This document shows positions 20,175-32,139 of a DNA stretch of 64,000 bases, one piece after another (position 1 is the first letter of the stretch; each line of letters starts with the position of its first letter). Location: the NCBI GenBank assembly GCA_002104905.1, contig MCFE01000298.1, forward strand, positions 1-64,000, in the 5' to 3' direction. The notes under the pieces were generated by a model. The model was not told where the DNA came from. It searched no databases and saw only the letters and a list, made by a program, of their open reading frames with translations. The stretch comes from Basidiobolus meristosporus CBS 931.73 (lineage: Eukaryota; Basidiobolomycota; Basidiobolomycetes; Basidiobolales; Basidiobolaceae). The position numbers were made by a program, and so were the translations under genes.

Positions 20175-21734
20175 TAAAGTACTGCACCCAGTATTAGTCA
20201 TGCACAGACATCACCAATATATTTAATGGCAAACATTACAAACAGCTAAGAAGTGAGTGCTACTTTGAAGGTATGTATGACCATATGTTTGCCTTGGCAC
20301 TTAGTGAATTCTCACTGAACAAGTACTCTACCATTTAATCCTGCATACCAATGATTCTCAGTTACCTGAATCTGCTGCCTAGCTTGCATCACCAGAGCAG
20401 AAATTGGGTGGTAGTCTCATTGGTGTCTGGACCTCAATCACTGTACAACCTGAATAGCTTCCTGTATCCATTGCAAGATGAATTTTGCATGCTTTCCAGC
20501 CATATGTTATCAAATGGCCAACATAGCAGATTGCATATTATTATCAGCTTATTACAGAGTCTCTGCTGCCCAAAGTACTTTGTATGGGCTCCAGTAAATA
20601 GTAATACACATATGCAACAATATAAATGCAAGACTAGATGAGCTGGATATGTACATATTCAGGTGGTCTTCTGAAGTAACTTCTACCCAGTGTAGATTGG
20701 AAGCATTGGGAAACATATGTTTTCACTATAGCAATATTCATTCAGAAATGGATCACCAATGCCAACTTGACACATGTGGCTTTTATGCAAGGAGCTTGTA
20801 GCAGGATTTGAGTGGCTATACTACAAGCATAAAGCTGAGCATGTAGAGCCCTGCAGCTACTGTATCCATTCTCTACTGCATCCTGCCTGGTATGTGGAGA
20901 ATATTAATTCTTGCCTCACCATTAGGGGTTTCCTATGGAGCAGATATGGGTGGAGATAGGAAGACAAATCAAGTTGCAGGTGATAGCATATTCTAATCTC
21001 TTAGAAATATTACCTGAAAGTCTTTCTTGAATGTGAAGAGTTGGCACAAGGAGAACTACCAGGAAAAGCTGGAATATACTATGCTAGTAATAGAAAGTAT
21101 ATGACAACTTTGCAGCATCACTCAATAAAGCTATAAAGTTAAAGTGATAGAAGTGTGTCAATTGCAGTGGATGTGCACTTTTGTAGTGATTAGTAAGCAG
21201 GATGCTATTGTTTTTTTGACTCAAGCTATATGTGATATACCTAAGGTCATAGTGGGTAAGCAAATAAAGAGGGGTGATTTTACAGTTGTTGCAGGAATGT
21301 TGCAATGGGAGGTAGAGAAAGGAAATACCACTTGGTATATTGGTACAGTGGCAGTATAATGACTATCTGTAGGCTACTGTACTGCTGTATCATTGCCCAC
21401 AGAGGTTTGCAATAAGGCTGTCAGAACACTCTCAAGTTTCTTGCTATATAAAGCAACTCATTAGATTGGCTGCTTGGGTCTGCGCAATTAAGAGTTGAAC
21501 ATATAAAGACTGCTAAAATACCATGAAGTTCTTGTCAAAAAACCACTAAAACACATTGGAGTACTTAGCTTTATGTTGGAAGTAGGATCAGCAAAACACT
21601 TTTACATTCCCATCGTAGGGTTGTTTAGAGGGTTGATAATCTGATGCTGCTGGAGTTATGATGGACTCATAGGAGCAGACTGATGACTGATCCAAATTGT
21701 ATCCACATGCAGGAACAAATCATTTTTAATAGGG

Positions 21735-22546
21735 TAACAGATAATGTGTTTTTGGCTATATTAGTAGGTAGAGTACTTCCTTTAAAGTAAGTGTGCGGCT
21801 TCCTTGACTGCTTCTGAGGTTTACTTGAATAGTTCTTTCTCCCACTGCATCAAGCATTCTATTGTCACCCATAATAATCATCTCAACTGGAATTTCTTGT
21901 TATAATGTAAATAGCTTGTTATGTGTATAAAATGTGGAGATGCTCCAGGGTCAGTTTATCACATCTAAGAGTCTTTGATTGTGGTCACAATCAGGGAAGA
22001 TTTGAAGAGTCTATCTTTAGATGTTACATTCTTTTCCCATGAAAATATCCCAAAGGCCTCTTTCTTGTGGCATTTTCATCTTCACCTCCCACACTTGGTG
22101 GTTTGATCCATCCAACTTTGCAGCAGAGTGAATGACTGCAGTAATAGCAGTAGTAGTCATTGCAGAAAGCACAGCTTGGGGTTCATAGCCTATTAGAAAA
22201 TTCTTGGAGATTTGGGAAGTGATTGGGAGAACAAGAAGATAATATGATCTTCACTAGATGAAAAATTTTATATAAAAGTAGAATTTATGAATCCACAAGG
22301 TCTTTGCATAACCAATCCATGGAATAAGCATATTGGCTTACAAAGATCCCAAGAACATGTGTGCCAAGCTTGGGGCTCTTTGGACACACTATCAAATTTC
22401 CATGTTCCCAATACCTGATATTGTAGTGAGAGTATTCCAAGTAAATACTCACAAGGGATTTAGTCAATATTCTGCAAGATTTGTAGGTGATGATATAAGT
22501 GACTAATTAGGTGTACTTATATATTGAATTTCAGACCTTTATAACA
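21735..22546 (-). mobile_element. Deleted copia element K2 with 5' LTR
   Basis: On the minus strand this reads LTR (22546-22191), the start of Gag (about 22,190-22,040), then directly the protease/pre-integrase region (about 22,030-21,735). Most of Gag has been lost by internal deletion. The LTR matches the complete element at about 54,978-55,310 but is decayed. The tRNA-like string before the LTR has mutated to GGGGTTCATAGCC. Confidence 0.7.
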
Positions 22547-23470
22547 TGGAGAACTCAGACAATCCCATCCTCCAGCTCACAAGTAAAGTGCTGACCAAAA
22601 AACACATTGTAGATCTGTTTGAGTGTCCACCAATCAACTTTAGCATGGCCCAAGTTTCTATGTTGAGCCCTCAGGCTGGTATTCAGGTACTAATTTTTAA
22701 TTTGGCAAAACCAGATATTTCAGCAAGTCAACAAGAATGGAAGTATATAAGCAGAAAGCTGTAGTATAATCTCAACCTCAAGATGCCTGAAAATGAATAT
22801 AAGAAGATGTTCAACAAGACAGGTATTGACATAAAGAATGGGCTGAGAGCAAGGGTGCTTGAAGAGGAGGTTATACACAAGCAGCTCTACATGCAACTTG
22901 TGCAGTACAGACCAGGTGTTATGATCTGCTGCTTGAATGTTTAAGTTAGATCAGTTTTTAGTCAAATCAATTAGTATATGTTTATGTTATCAGTATATCA
23001 GTATTATCTATGAAATCAGTAGCATTAGTCAGCAAATGAATCAGCAGATCCTTATCAGACAGAAATAGATATATTAAGTTGGATCTTATTGGGTGATGAT
23101 GATGCAATCAAATAAGTCATCAGCCACAACCTACATTAGGAAATACAATTTGTCAGCAATTGATCTGGCAAAATATATATAAGGAGCTGCTGGAACCTCA
23201 ATAAAAATCAGTTCAAGCTTTAGTGAATGCAATACTAGCTAAACTCCCTATTCCTCTACAACTCTTATACCAAGACTTGTAACACAGGCTCATCTGTTTT
23301 AGGTTCAACTTGGGGAATCAACAAGATTTTGATAAAGTTTTGACAGCAAACAACTAATGCTCTATGCAATATATTATTAGAGCTAAGTGGCTCCAAGGGG
23401 AAACACCCAGGACACATTACAGAAGCAGTTTTAACTTATCTCACAAACAAAAGGTTAGTAACCTGAAGAA
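22546..23470 (+). pseudogene. Unidentified interrupted ORF
   Basis: An ATG at 22546 (overlapping the last base of the copia LTR) opens a frame of 72 codons, ends at a TAG, and continues in the same frame for a further ~55 codons up to a gypsy solo LTR. After the LTR the same coding tone continues (STWGINKILIKF, HITEAVLTYLTNKRL) for about 60 codons with another stop. The protein is hydrophilic with a Lys/Glu-rich middle. I do not recognise it. It may be an accessory ORF of one of the transposons or a dead gene. Confidence 0.35.
22917..23284 (+). repeat. Solo gypsy LTR
   Basis: It is 368 bp, TGTTATGATCTGC to CTTGTAACA, same family as G1. The 4-bp duplication CAGG lies at 22913-22916 and 23285-23288. 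Confidence 0.9.
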
Positions 23471-23869
23471 TCCAAAGGTCAGCCTTAAGCAGAAGAGTAC
23501 AAATCACAGTGAAAATATATAAGTATACATGTATCAAAGCACATTGCACTCAGCCAAGGGCAATGCCAACATATCATATTGCACCTGCACATATTTTTAT
23601 ACCTGACCATCAGTAAGTTACTCTTAGTGATCTGACTGATGAGGACCCACCAACAGCCCCTCCACCACAGGGCCTTTGGTAAGTAAAGGAGAGCATAAGC
23701 ATGTGGCACTTCAGGCTGGTTCCAAAACATCATTAGGAGCAAACCTGCACAATCAAGTAAAAGCACTGCACTCCTCAACCAGGAGGGAACACACCAATTA
23801 AAAGTACAGTAGTAGGTAATATGACAATCAACAAGGAAGTGGTCTAGGTGTAGAAAGTATAAACATTGT
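23471..23869. other. Unassigned AT-rich stretch
   Basis: A minus-strand frame of 131 codons (23485-23880) is open but rich in Cys, Trp and Leu and matches nothing I know. It overlaps the start of Tnp2-like plus-strand sequence, so it is probably a chance frame. Confidence 0.3.
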
Positions 23870-24240
23870 ATTGCTGCCAAATGTGTGCTTTCCAGAGGAC
23901 TTCCTCCTTAACTCATATATTATGGTATTATCTAAGCACCAATATCAGAACATCATCTTCCCACAGTGTGAATGACAAGTAGTCCTCAAATGTTTGAAGC
24001 ATAGCTAGCCAGCTCCATGCCATCTGCCATTTTTGGGAATTAATCAGAAATAGGGATACTTAAGATACAGGAAATCTGTTTGAAAGAAACTTTAGACTGG
24101 CAGAAATGCATTTACTCTTCCACACTATACCTATAATATTATCCATTTTGAACATGAGGTGTCTCAAGGCAAGTGAGCCCTTTGAGATACTCAGAAATTT
24201 GCAAGAACTGGCAAGATATCACAGAGTGTCCACAGTTCTC
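23870..24240 (+). mobile_element. Tnp2 transposase fragment
   Basis: The plus strand translates to CC-Q-MC followed by degenerate transposase sequence and then EMHLLFHTIPIILSI and EPFEILRNLQELARYH, aligning with E1 codons near 10,690-10,300. No ends are visible. Confidence 0.65.
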
Positions 24241-24799
24241 TTCAACCATAGTAATGGCACCTTACAGATATCTAAAGACTTGTTTAACTGCTGTAATTTG
24301 ACCACATTAATAATTGTGCTTAATTTCACTGACTACTATAACTCCCACTGCAATATCTTGATATGTAGACACCATCAAAGACATCAAGCTACAAATCATT
24401 GATTAATAGGGAATGTTTTGGCCCATATTTGAACTGTTTTGACCCAAAACTGGCTGAGATTTGCCAATTTCAAGTGATTGTCCATGGGGGTTTATGCAGG
24501 CTTGCAATTTTCTACTTTGAAGCATCTAAGGATGTCCTTGATGTATAAGACTGCTTCAGCACAATCTACTGCATATATATGTCAAATTGACCCAATTCAA
24601 AGAGAATAGCTCAATTTTTTGAACAAGTCCTTTGTATACAGTATTTGGCTACCTAAATTCCAAAGGGGAGCTTTCATTAAATGTGCCATTAAATAATGCT
24701 GACTTGGAGCTTTCCAGAAGTTGCTAGATTGTAGTAGAACTCTCTAGAAGGAACAAGGATTTATTAACCAGCTTGATTAAGCCTGAATATTGGAGACCA
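24241..24799. other. Unassigned AT-rich stretch
   Basis: I see no frame, repeat end or similarity to the other families here. Confidence 0.3.
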
Positions 24800-26872
24800 G
24801 TGATGTCAGGTGATCAAGACAAGGATGACTTCTGGTATTACCCTTATCTGGTTTTTTCCTGATACAAGGTGAATTTTGCTGAATATGGTAGCTCCAGTGA
24901 GTTGTGTCAAAAGCTGATCAGTCCAAGATATGGGATACTTGTGTGTCACAGTAACTGAGTTAAGGGCTCTGTAGTCAAGGCACATCCTAAGTGTTCCATA
25001 CTTCTCATTCACAAAAAGTACTGGTGCTCCCCTGTTGACTTGCTGGGTCAGATATGTCCTTGCTCTAATAACAGATCTTGTTATCTCTTCATCTATTCTT
25101 ACTCTAATGGACACATTCTATTAGGTGTCTTACTCACTGGAGGGCTATCTCCTGTGCCAATGGCATAATCAATGTCTCTAACTAGTTGTAGACTTACAAG
25201 CACTTTGGGAAGCATGTCAGAATATTGCTCCAAAAGAGTCTGGACATTCTAGGGTCTGGAGTAGAGGAATATTTCTCCAATACTGACATGAGAAACATCT
25301 GGGTACCTTTTCTAAGTGCTCAACAGAGCAGTGTCTTGCTATGCTCACTTGTTTCACACACACTGAAATTGACCAAGTTGCATTTTAGTCTGGCAAGTAA
25401 TAGACCAAAGATCCTGTTGTCCTTCTGGATTTGGTTGGCATGGGTTCTCCATATGTTTAATAGACTACAACAAAAAAGCCAAGTTTTCTGAAGTACAAGG
25501 CCAAACTTGCAGGTCCCATATATATATTCCAGTTGGTCTCCTCCATAGTCATTGATCTTCATTCTTACTAGCTCAGTAATGCAGTTAATTATGGGAGAGT
25601 TCTCATCAGCTGTTGAATCTGAAGTTGGTGTGGTAGCTTCCAAGTTGATTGCAGCTTGTAAGGCAAATTGCTCTAACATGCACTCAGGTGATGATCCAGA
25701 GCCAATCATGATCTTAGCATGTATTCCATTGACTGCTCCATTCATGTATAATAGCTTCCCTGAGGTTGAGGTCATTTGGTAGAAGTATTCTTCTGTCATA
25801 TGCAAAGACAGTTATAAGTTTTCTTCAAGTTCATCTTCCATGTTACAATGCTTAAGGACTTCAATGTGGCTCAAGGCTCTTGTCAACCAGTGCTCACTTC
25901 TTCTCTGAGGGCAGTACTTTGCAATATGTCCTTGCTGGTGGCAATTAAAGCAAAGGCCTTTGTTCTTATATTTTTCCAAGGTTGAATTCCTCTGCATAGC
26001 ATCTGTTTCCATTGGTACTGCTTCTGATTGTCTTCTGTCCTAGTGATTGTAGCCTCTCTGGTAAGTCATTTTGGGCTTTCCAACTCCAAACATAGCTAAG
26101 TTATAGTCTATGACAATCTTGATGTCTTCTTCAATAGTCTGAGATCTTTGATTGCTCACTTCCTTGCAAGATCTTTCCTTCTACCCATCAATAAAGTATT
26201 AAACTTAATCCAGGGGGAAATTCCTTTAGAGTTAACAGCTTCTTCAATCTGAAGGAGCCAAGTTCCCAGGTTTCATTGACTCTACCATGATACCTGTTGA
26301 CCTTCACACCAAAGTAGCTCTGGACAGGTCTTTGCTGGTTCTGAGCCATGGTAGTCATTCCATGTTGCTGCTTGCAGAGGATCTGGAGTAACTGTTGCTG
26401 CTAGGCCAGGATTTGCTACATAGCATCCTTCCATTCTTGATTTTCTGATATTAGGAGAGGCTTCTTTCTTCAGGTGGGTAGTTTCTAGTCATTGCTGCTA
26501 CCAAAATTACAAGTCTTGATACAATAGTTGTAGAGGAACAGAGAGTCTAGCTAATATTGTATCCACTAAAACTCAAATTGATTTTTATTGAGGTTCCAGC
26601 AGCTACTCACATAAACTTTTGCTGATCAATAGCTGACTAATTGTTTATCCTAATGTAGGCTGTGGCTGATGACTCATTTGACTGCATCATTGTGATTCAA
26701 TTATATTGTACTTACAATATCTGGCTCTGTCAGATCATGATCTGCTGATTCATCTGCTGACAAATGCTGTTGATTTGATAGATTGCACTGTTATACCAAT
26801 AGGTTGAGCATACAAATAAGTCATTTGACTAAAAACTGATCCAATCTAATATTCTAGTGGTAGATCATAACA
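24800..26872 (-). mobile_element. 5'-half of a gypsy element, G2
   Basis: On the minus strand this is the LTR (26872 to about 26505), the Gag region, a CCHC knuckle (CFNCHQQGHIAKYC, 25,915-25,960), a protease region with MIGSGSS where MIDSGTS is expected (about 25,730), and the start of RT (CLDYRALNSVTVTHKYPIS, near 24,950). It breaks off inside RT at about 24,800. Stops in Gag include TAG codons where the related copy has Gln. It is the same family as G1. Confidence 0.8.
26505..26872 (-). repeat. 5' LTR of gypsy element G2
   Basis: It is the reverse complement of the TGTTATGATC...CTTGTAA family. It adjoins copia sequence at 26,873, so the insertion was into a copia copy or the junction is rearranged. 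Confidence 0.8.
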
Positions 26873-27538
26873 CTTGCCACATCTCTAATTATCCTCAAGT
26901 GAAGTGATAGGAATTTTTTGGCATAAGCTCAAGTCATCAAGAGCTCTCTTAGTCATATTGCTTTTTTTGCTGCTTCACAGGCTACCTTATTCTCTACTTC
27001 TGTGGTAGAAAGTGCAGTTATTGGATGCTTTCTTGAATTCTATGAAATTGCTCCTTTACAGTAGCAAAAGGTTTATCCTATGATGGATCACTTGTTTTCA
27101 AATTTTTGTCCTCAATCAGCTTGAGAGTATCCCACTGGATCCTGCTATGAGCTCTCATAGGTATACCTTAAGCATATATCAGCTGTACCTTTTAGGTATT
27201 TAGAAATTTGCTCCACTGCTGCTATATGACCAAATCTATAGCTGTGATTAAGCTGGCTGACAACTCCTTCTGAATATGAGATATCAGGATGTGCTCCATG
27301 CATGAACTACTTCTAAAAGCCAGCCATAGATTTATAAGGAAGTTGGGAATTTTGGATGGCATCAAGCCCTCATGACTTGGTTGTTCATTGACTAAGTTAA
27401 GGCTTGTCTCCATTGGGACAGCCACCAGTTTACAGTCTTGCATTTGGTACCTCTTTAGTATATCTTGAGTATTTTTAGATTAGCTTAGGGTGATGGTCTG
27501 GGTACTTCTGTCTATAGAGATCTTTATCCCTATGTGTA
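26873..27538 (-). mobile_element. Copia RT/RNase H fragment K3
   Basis: The minus strand encodes the end of copia RT and RNase H in broken frames: a QDCKLVAVPMETSLNLV block near 27,400 and the STTEVENK-like block near 26,990. It is bounded on the left by the G2 LTR and on the right by a TA followed by a MITE-like block. Confidence 0.7.
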
Positions 27539-27740
27539 GACTTGTTTCATTTTACTCAGCCAGGGCATGCATCACAATCTTCAGTCATAAAGAACAATCA
27601 GGCACAACGCTGTAGCTACCAGTAAGCAGGATTGCACTTGGACAATTTTTCCCTAGGTGTGACAGTCTTGCAAACTGTGGCACAATCTAGCACAATGTGG
27701 TTGGCACAGATGAATCCACCTGCTTGTAATGTTTGCATCT
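27539..27740. repeat. MITE-like block beginning GACTTG after TA
   Basis: Copia homology stops at TA (27537-27538) and GACTTGTTTCATTTTACTC follows, the same terminus as the foldback element at 16,575. The next ~190 bp align with the insertion at 9,151. No matching right terminus was found, so the copy is truncated or rearranged. Confidence 0.45.
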
Positions 27741-28827
27741 TGTGTGTAGCTGAATACAACTATTAGGGTATTTAAATTCCAGTATTATAGTATGTTTCTT
27801 TAATGTTAATGCAAATGAAAATAAATGCTTATCACACTATAAACTAAACATACACTTATTGTTTTGGTTACCACACCCCAATTGGATGGAATGTAAATCA
27901 TTTATTGAACTCAAAGTATCATGAAGCTGTGAGCCCTCAGTGGGCTCACTTCTTAGTATACAAGCTACCTGATTTACGATCAAGTATCCCATTCTGCCCA
28001 CACAGCAAATAAGTCCCCAATTTTAGTATATGGGCTAGGTTTTATGGCTAGTTCAGAACTAATAAGGTAGGTGCAAAGCAGACCAAATAGCTGCACTGAT
28101 TTATAAATGATATGTAAATATGCAGGCTGTTCTTTTATAGGGGCTCTGTCTAAAATGTGAGACAACCTCAATATTGCTTATATTGGAATTTTGTGTTTGT
28201 TGGTTTGCAATGGCATTATCTGATTGATAACAAAAAAAATGTATTGTTTGGATCATAACAAATGATAGCAGTTCAACAAAGTTGCACCATCCTAACCTAG
28301 GCCTTTTTCTCACAGAGATTACCACTGGAGCATTTGGTAGCAATGCACTTTGCACACCTAAGCTACTTTCTTGTTGACTAGCATCTTGGCTACTTATGTG
28401 CTTGTTGTCAGTGTTTTGCCTCCTGGTTGAAAAATGTGGTGCTGAAGCATAGCCATGCTGAATTGCTCTAGATGATGTTACAGTACTGGCATGAAATGCC
28501 ATGTGCTGCTATGTACTTTACTTGCCATAGTCTCCTCTTGTAGAGGCACTCCAGAGGGTCATTGTCAGTCAATTCACCAGAAGTGACTTGTAGATGGTCA
28601 GGTGTAACATTGTGCCCAAGTGTAACTTGGTGCTTAGGTATGGCCCTTAGCTGAGGTTGATGTGATGCCACATGTTGTTGCAACTTGGCCTGCTCCAATG
28701 GACTTCTGCCTAAATGAGCAGTCTGGCAAATTCTGGTAGTTTTGCTCTGAACTGCACATATCAACTTGGCATGTGGTGCTCTTGTGAAGGATGTTGGCAT
28801 GGATTTGACTGACATGAGCCAGCACGC
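27741..28827 (-). other. Unidentified segment with two overlapping minus-strand frames
   Basis: Minus-strand frames 28815-28468 (115 codons) and 28502-28101 (133 codons) overlap and could be one protein split by a frameshift. They are hydrophilic, rich in Ser, Gln and basic residues. I find no retrotransposon, transposase or host motif. The rest of the stretch is AT-rich with nothing recognised. Confidence 0.3.
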
Positions 28828-29570
28828 TGTGGCTGTTGAAATATTGGACTATTTGGTATCATTCAGCAGCTAAAAATTTACTTAACAATTATAGACTAGT
28901 CTTAGTCACTGTAGGACTCATTTACTGCCTTAACATTGCCACTCTCTCCAGATATATGATCTTATTATTATTCCCCTATAGTCAGGATCAAATTAGCACT
29001 ATTACCAAACATTATGTACTAGCCCTGAAACTGTTACAGAATGCTCCTGAATATTGAGAAACCCTCCCTACTTAGTGTTACAGCTGTATTACTTCTACAA
29101 AGGTATAAATGCAGAGCTTCTTTATGAATAAACAACAGTTCAACTATTATCACTATTTCTTGATAAGTTCCTTATATCCAAATCACTTCTTAAATTGCAA
29201 CAGTGGTGGTGTTTAAGTCCAAGGGAGAGATACCTCCAATACTTCTTAAGTGCTTTGTGTGTGGGGTTTTCACTGGGTGCAATAACCTCTGGCAAAGCTT
29301 GCTAGGAGTACTTGGGTTCTGTCTCTACTCTAATGTGAAGGGAAATAAAGACATAAGCCTGTCAAGGGAAGACTATTGAGCTACAATACCCAACTTGGTT
29401 GGCACTTTAACAAAAGTATGTACTGGGTTGAGCAACCTTTGAGATGACAATGTACTACAGCTTTCAAAGTCAAAACAACTACAAACACCACCAGTAGGGA
29501 CTTGATAGGCCTGATGCCATCTCAGAGCCCTGACTTGTCTTAGCAACCTATGGTTGGTGGTTTGATATAT
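28828..29570 (-). repeat. Truncated copy of repeat D, split by an LTR
   Basis: This is the reverse complement of the right part of the ~1.07-kb repeat at 44,580-45,650, starting TGTGG at the terminus. Similarity runs to about 29,570, where copia RT sequence begins. A 369-bp LTR-like insertion lies right after its first six bases. Confidence 0.65.
28834..29202 (+). repeat. Solo LTR of a separate family (F)
   Basis: It starts TGTTGAAATATTGG and ends AAATTGCAACA, 369 bp. A TATAAA-like string and AATAAA lie in its last third. Flanks are GTGGC and GTGGT, a 5-bp duplication with one change. I see no other copy in the window. Confidence 0.6.
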
Positions 29571-29945
29571 CATGCTTGGATCACATCTTGGTATCTTGTT
29601 TTCAGTGGGAGTTGTAGACCGGCATAATCAGAGCTATGGATCCAATCATGTTATATTACTGAAGTGGATTTTTGGATACCTAAAAAGAGCTGCTGATATC
29701 TGCTTAAGATATACTGATAGGGATTCAGAACAGAATTATGTGAGGTAGTCTGATGCAGATTGGGGACAGAACTTGGAAGACAGAAGATCCACCACAGGAT
29801 ATACCTTTCTTTACTGTAAAGGAGCAATTTCATCAAATTCAAGAAACCAACCAACTGTAGCACTTTCTACCACAGAGGCAGGTTATATGGCAGCCTGTGA
29901 AGCTACAGAAGAAGCAATGTGGCTAAGAGAGCTTTTTTTTTTGTA
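29571..29945 (+). mobile_element. Copia RT/RNase H fragment K4
   Basis: The plus strand reads the end of RT and RNase [66 protein letters not shown]. Only one stop interrupts it. At about 29,945 it abuts a copia copy of the opposite strand. Confidence 0.8.
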
Positions 29946-31168
29946 TACAGAATTGTCAAAGCTGAAACTGAATCTTTCTGATGTGGCCTTGCTTACAGAT
30001 AGTAGGTTCTAGGCTATTTCTGGTACATGGAGTACTTTGTTAAAGGTAAGTGTGTGGCTTTCTTCACTGCTTCCAGGATCTACATGGATATCTCCTTCTC
30101 CACTTGCATCAGTTGATCTATTGTCACTCATGAAAACCTTCACCATTAGATTTCCTTGATATTGGAAACAGGTTCTTTTTTGTGTGTCAATTGTAAAGAT
30201 GCTCCAGAGTCTATATACCACATCTGAGAATCCTTTTTGTGGTCATACTTAGTGCAGATATAAGCAGTCTATCTTCAGCTTTTGCAACATTTTTATATTC
30301 AGGCTTTTCTGCTGGCTATCTCTCTTTTTGGGGCACCCATCTGATGGGTGTCCTTCCCTTTTGCAGTAGTTCCAAAATAGGCTGCTATTGGCTTTAAGAG
30401 GTCTTGGATATATCCTTTGCTGGTTATTGTTGCCTATTAAAACATTTTCCTTTTTCCTTCTGATTAGTACTTGATTTTCTTAATTCATGATCTAGGAGTC
30501 TTCCATTTATATTTAAGGTAAAAACCTCAGTTCTGAGCTCCAGGGCTGATACAAAGCTCTGAAACATCTCTGGCAGGCTTTTCAGGATGGCAACTAACAC
30601 AACCTCATCAGTTGCTGATATGCCACATATTCCATCTCATCCACCTGCAGGGTAATTCTGCTAATTAAATTTTCATTTCTTATTTTGGCTGCATCTTTGT
30701 AGCAAAGAGGTTTTGTTTAAGACATATTCTCTTAGCAGCAGAAAATGACTGGCCAGTGTCTTGTAATACTTTACAGGCATTTATTGCCATTTTGCTCTGG
30801 AGCATTGAATTAGCAATTTGTTTTTGACTTAAAGGCAAATGCAGTTAAAGGCACTCTGCTCCTTCTTCTGGTACTTTAAGGCTTTCTCTTGGACATTTTA
30901 GGAGAGCATTATTCACCTGTGACACCTCCTAATGGCCCCCTATTTGTAGCTGCATCTTCATCTTCACCTTCCACAGTTGTAGTTATATCCATCCAGTGTT
31001 CTAGCAGAGGGAAATAATCCAGTAATAGCAGTAGTAGTCATTGCAGAGGATGACAGCTTGGGGCTCATAAACAGCAGTAGGAGTGTTGGAGATATTGGAA
31101 GGGATTGGGAGGGCAGGTAGATTTATTTAAAGTAATGAATATACTTTTACATATCCTCACATGACAAG
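29946..31168 (-). mobile_element. Partial copia element K5 (5' half)
   Basis: On the minus strand this is part of the LTR (31,168-31,085), a tRNA-like string (GGGCTCATAAAC), the Gag region and the protease/pre-integrase part down to about 29,946. Frames are broken. The LTR is interrupted by repeat D; its other half resumes at about 31,941. Confidence 0.7.
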
Positions 31169-31940
31169 TGTAGTGGTAGGGTAAACATACTTCCCACATA
31201 CAAGTTTATTCATATTGCTATTATGTTGTACCTGTCCATATTTTATTTTGTCAGTATTATCCTGTTCTTTTTTGCCCATATTATTAGTATTATCCCCATA
31301 TGATGTTTAACCTAATTAGTTATTAGCATTAGTTAGCTCAGATTTATTCTGCTTGGTGATTTGTATATAAATATATATTAGGCAAGTACCCGTGTCAATA
31401 CCCATGACACATGACCTAAGTCTGTGTTACCATCCCTAACATTTAAATACCATATATGGTATCTTTATGCTTCACAGGTTTCAGATACTGATACCTGATT
31501 AGTTGGATGTGCTGTGCTTTTAAGAACCTTCCAGGACATTCTTGATATATTTTTAGCTCATAGTGATTTCATAAAGATGCCTGGAATTTTCTAGAACCTT
31601 GTCATTAGTAATCACTTGGCAATTAGGAAAAGTATTTAAGGGAAGTCAATCTCTCATCAATGAATATTTCCTTTTATCAGTAACACTTCTCCCTTTTTGG
31701 TTAGCAGTTGATCACTGCACCTGCCTTCATCATAAAATCTCAGACTTGCCATCAAGGAGCTTTTCAGGGAAGTGGGCAAGACACACAGAGGCCATTGGAG
31801 ACACTTTGAGCACCTAGGAAGCTAGAGAAGCAGGAGCTTTTACCATAGTGACATATTGACAAAGATGCCAGCAGTTTAGACCCAGTGGCACACCTTGAGA
31901 TGTGTAACTTCTGCCAGTAGTACCTCTACACCACTGCTGT
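31169..31940 (+). repeat. Copy of repeat D inserted in a copia LTR
   Basis: It starts TGTAGTGG and follows the 44,580 copy in the same orientation, ending around CTCTACACCAC. It is shorter than the 1,071-bp copy because of internal loss. Copia LTR sequence flanks both sides. Confidence 0.6.
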
Positions 31941-32139
31941 GTGCAAAATAGGTTTAGGAAGATCCCAAGTGCATGTGGGCAAATCTTGGGGCTGTTTGGA
32001 CAACCTTGAGTATTTTTATGCTCTAGAAATCTGATATCTGGGTGAAAATATTCCAAGTGAATCCCAAGAAGGAATCTGGTTGGTACTCTCCAAGATTTAA
32101 AGATGATGATATAAGTGACTAAGGAAGGTGAATATTTAG
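31941..32139 (-). repeat. Remaining part of the K5 copia LTR
   Basis: Sequence such as GGGGCTGTTTGGACAACCTT matches the second half of the copia LTR and ends against Tnp2 coding sequence at about 32,140. Confidence 0.6.

Larger units (their letters stand above)
13285..21734 (+). mobile_element. CACTA/Tnp2-like copy E2, split by a gypsy element
   Basis: The plus strand carries the Tnp2 N-terminal region at 13,300-13,954 (AESGEFVTPFGSPQPFEYG, CPTCQESTT) and resumes after the gypsy insertion at 20,179 with the matching downstream codons. The second part continues through the NLNSFLYPL block (about 20,445), lacks a stretch of core, then reads WLYYKHKAEHVEPCSYC and the C-terminal CQLQWMC block (21,144). 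Target-site TAAA flanks the gypsy. Many stops are present and the right limit is approximate. Confidence 0.7.

Noticed and set aside
23485-23880. 131-codon Cys/Trp-rich minus-strand frame
   Set aside because: It overlaps Tnp2-derived plus-strand sequence and has the amino acid bias of an antisense frame.
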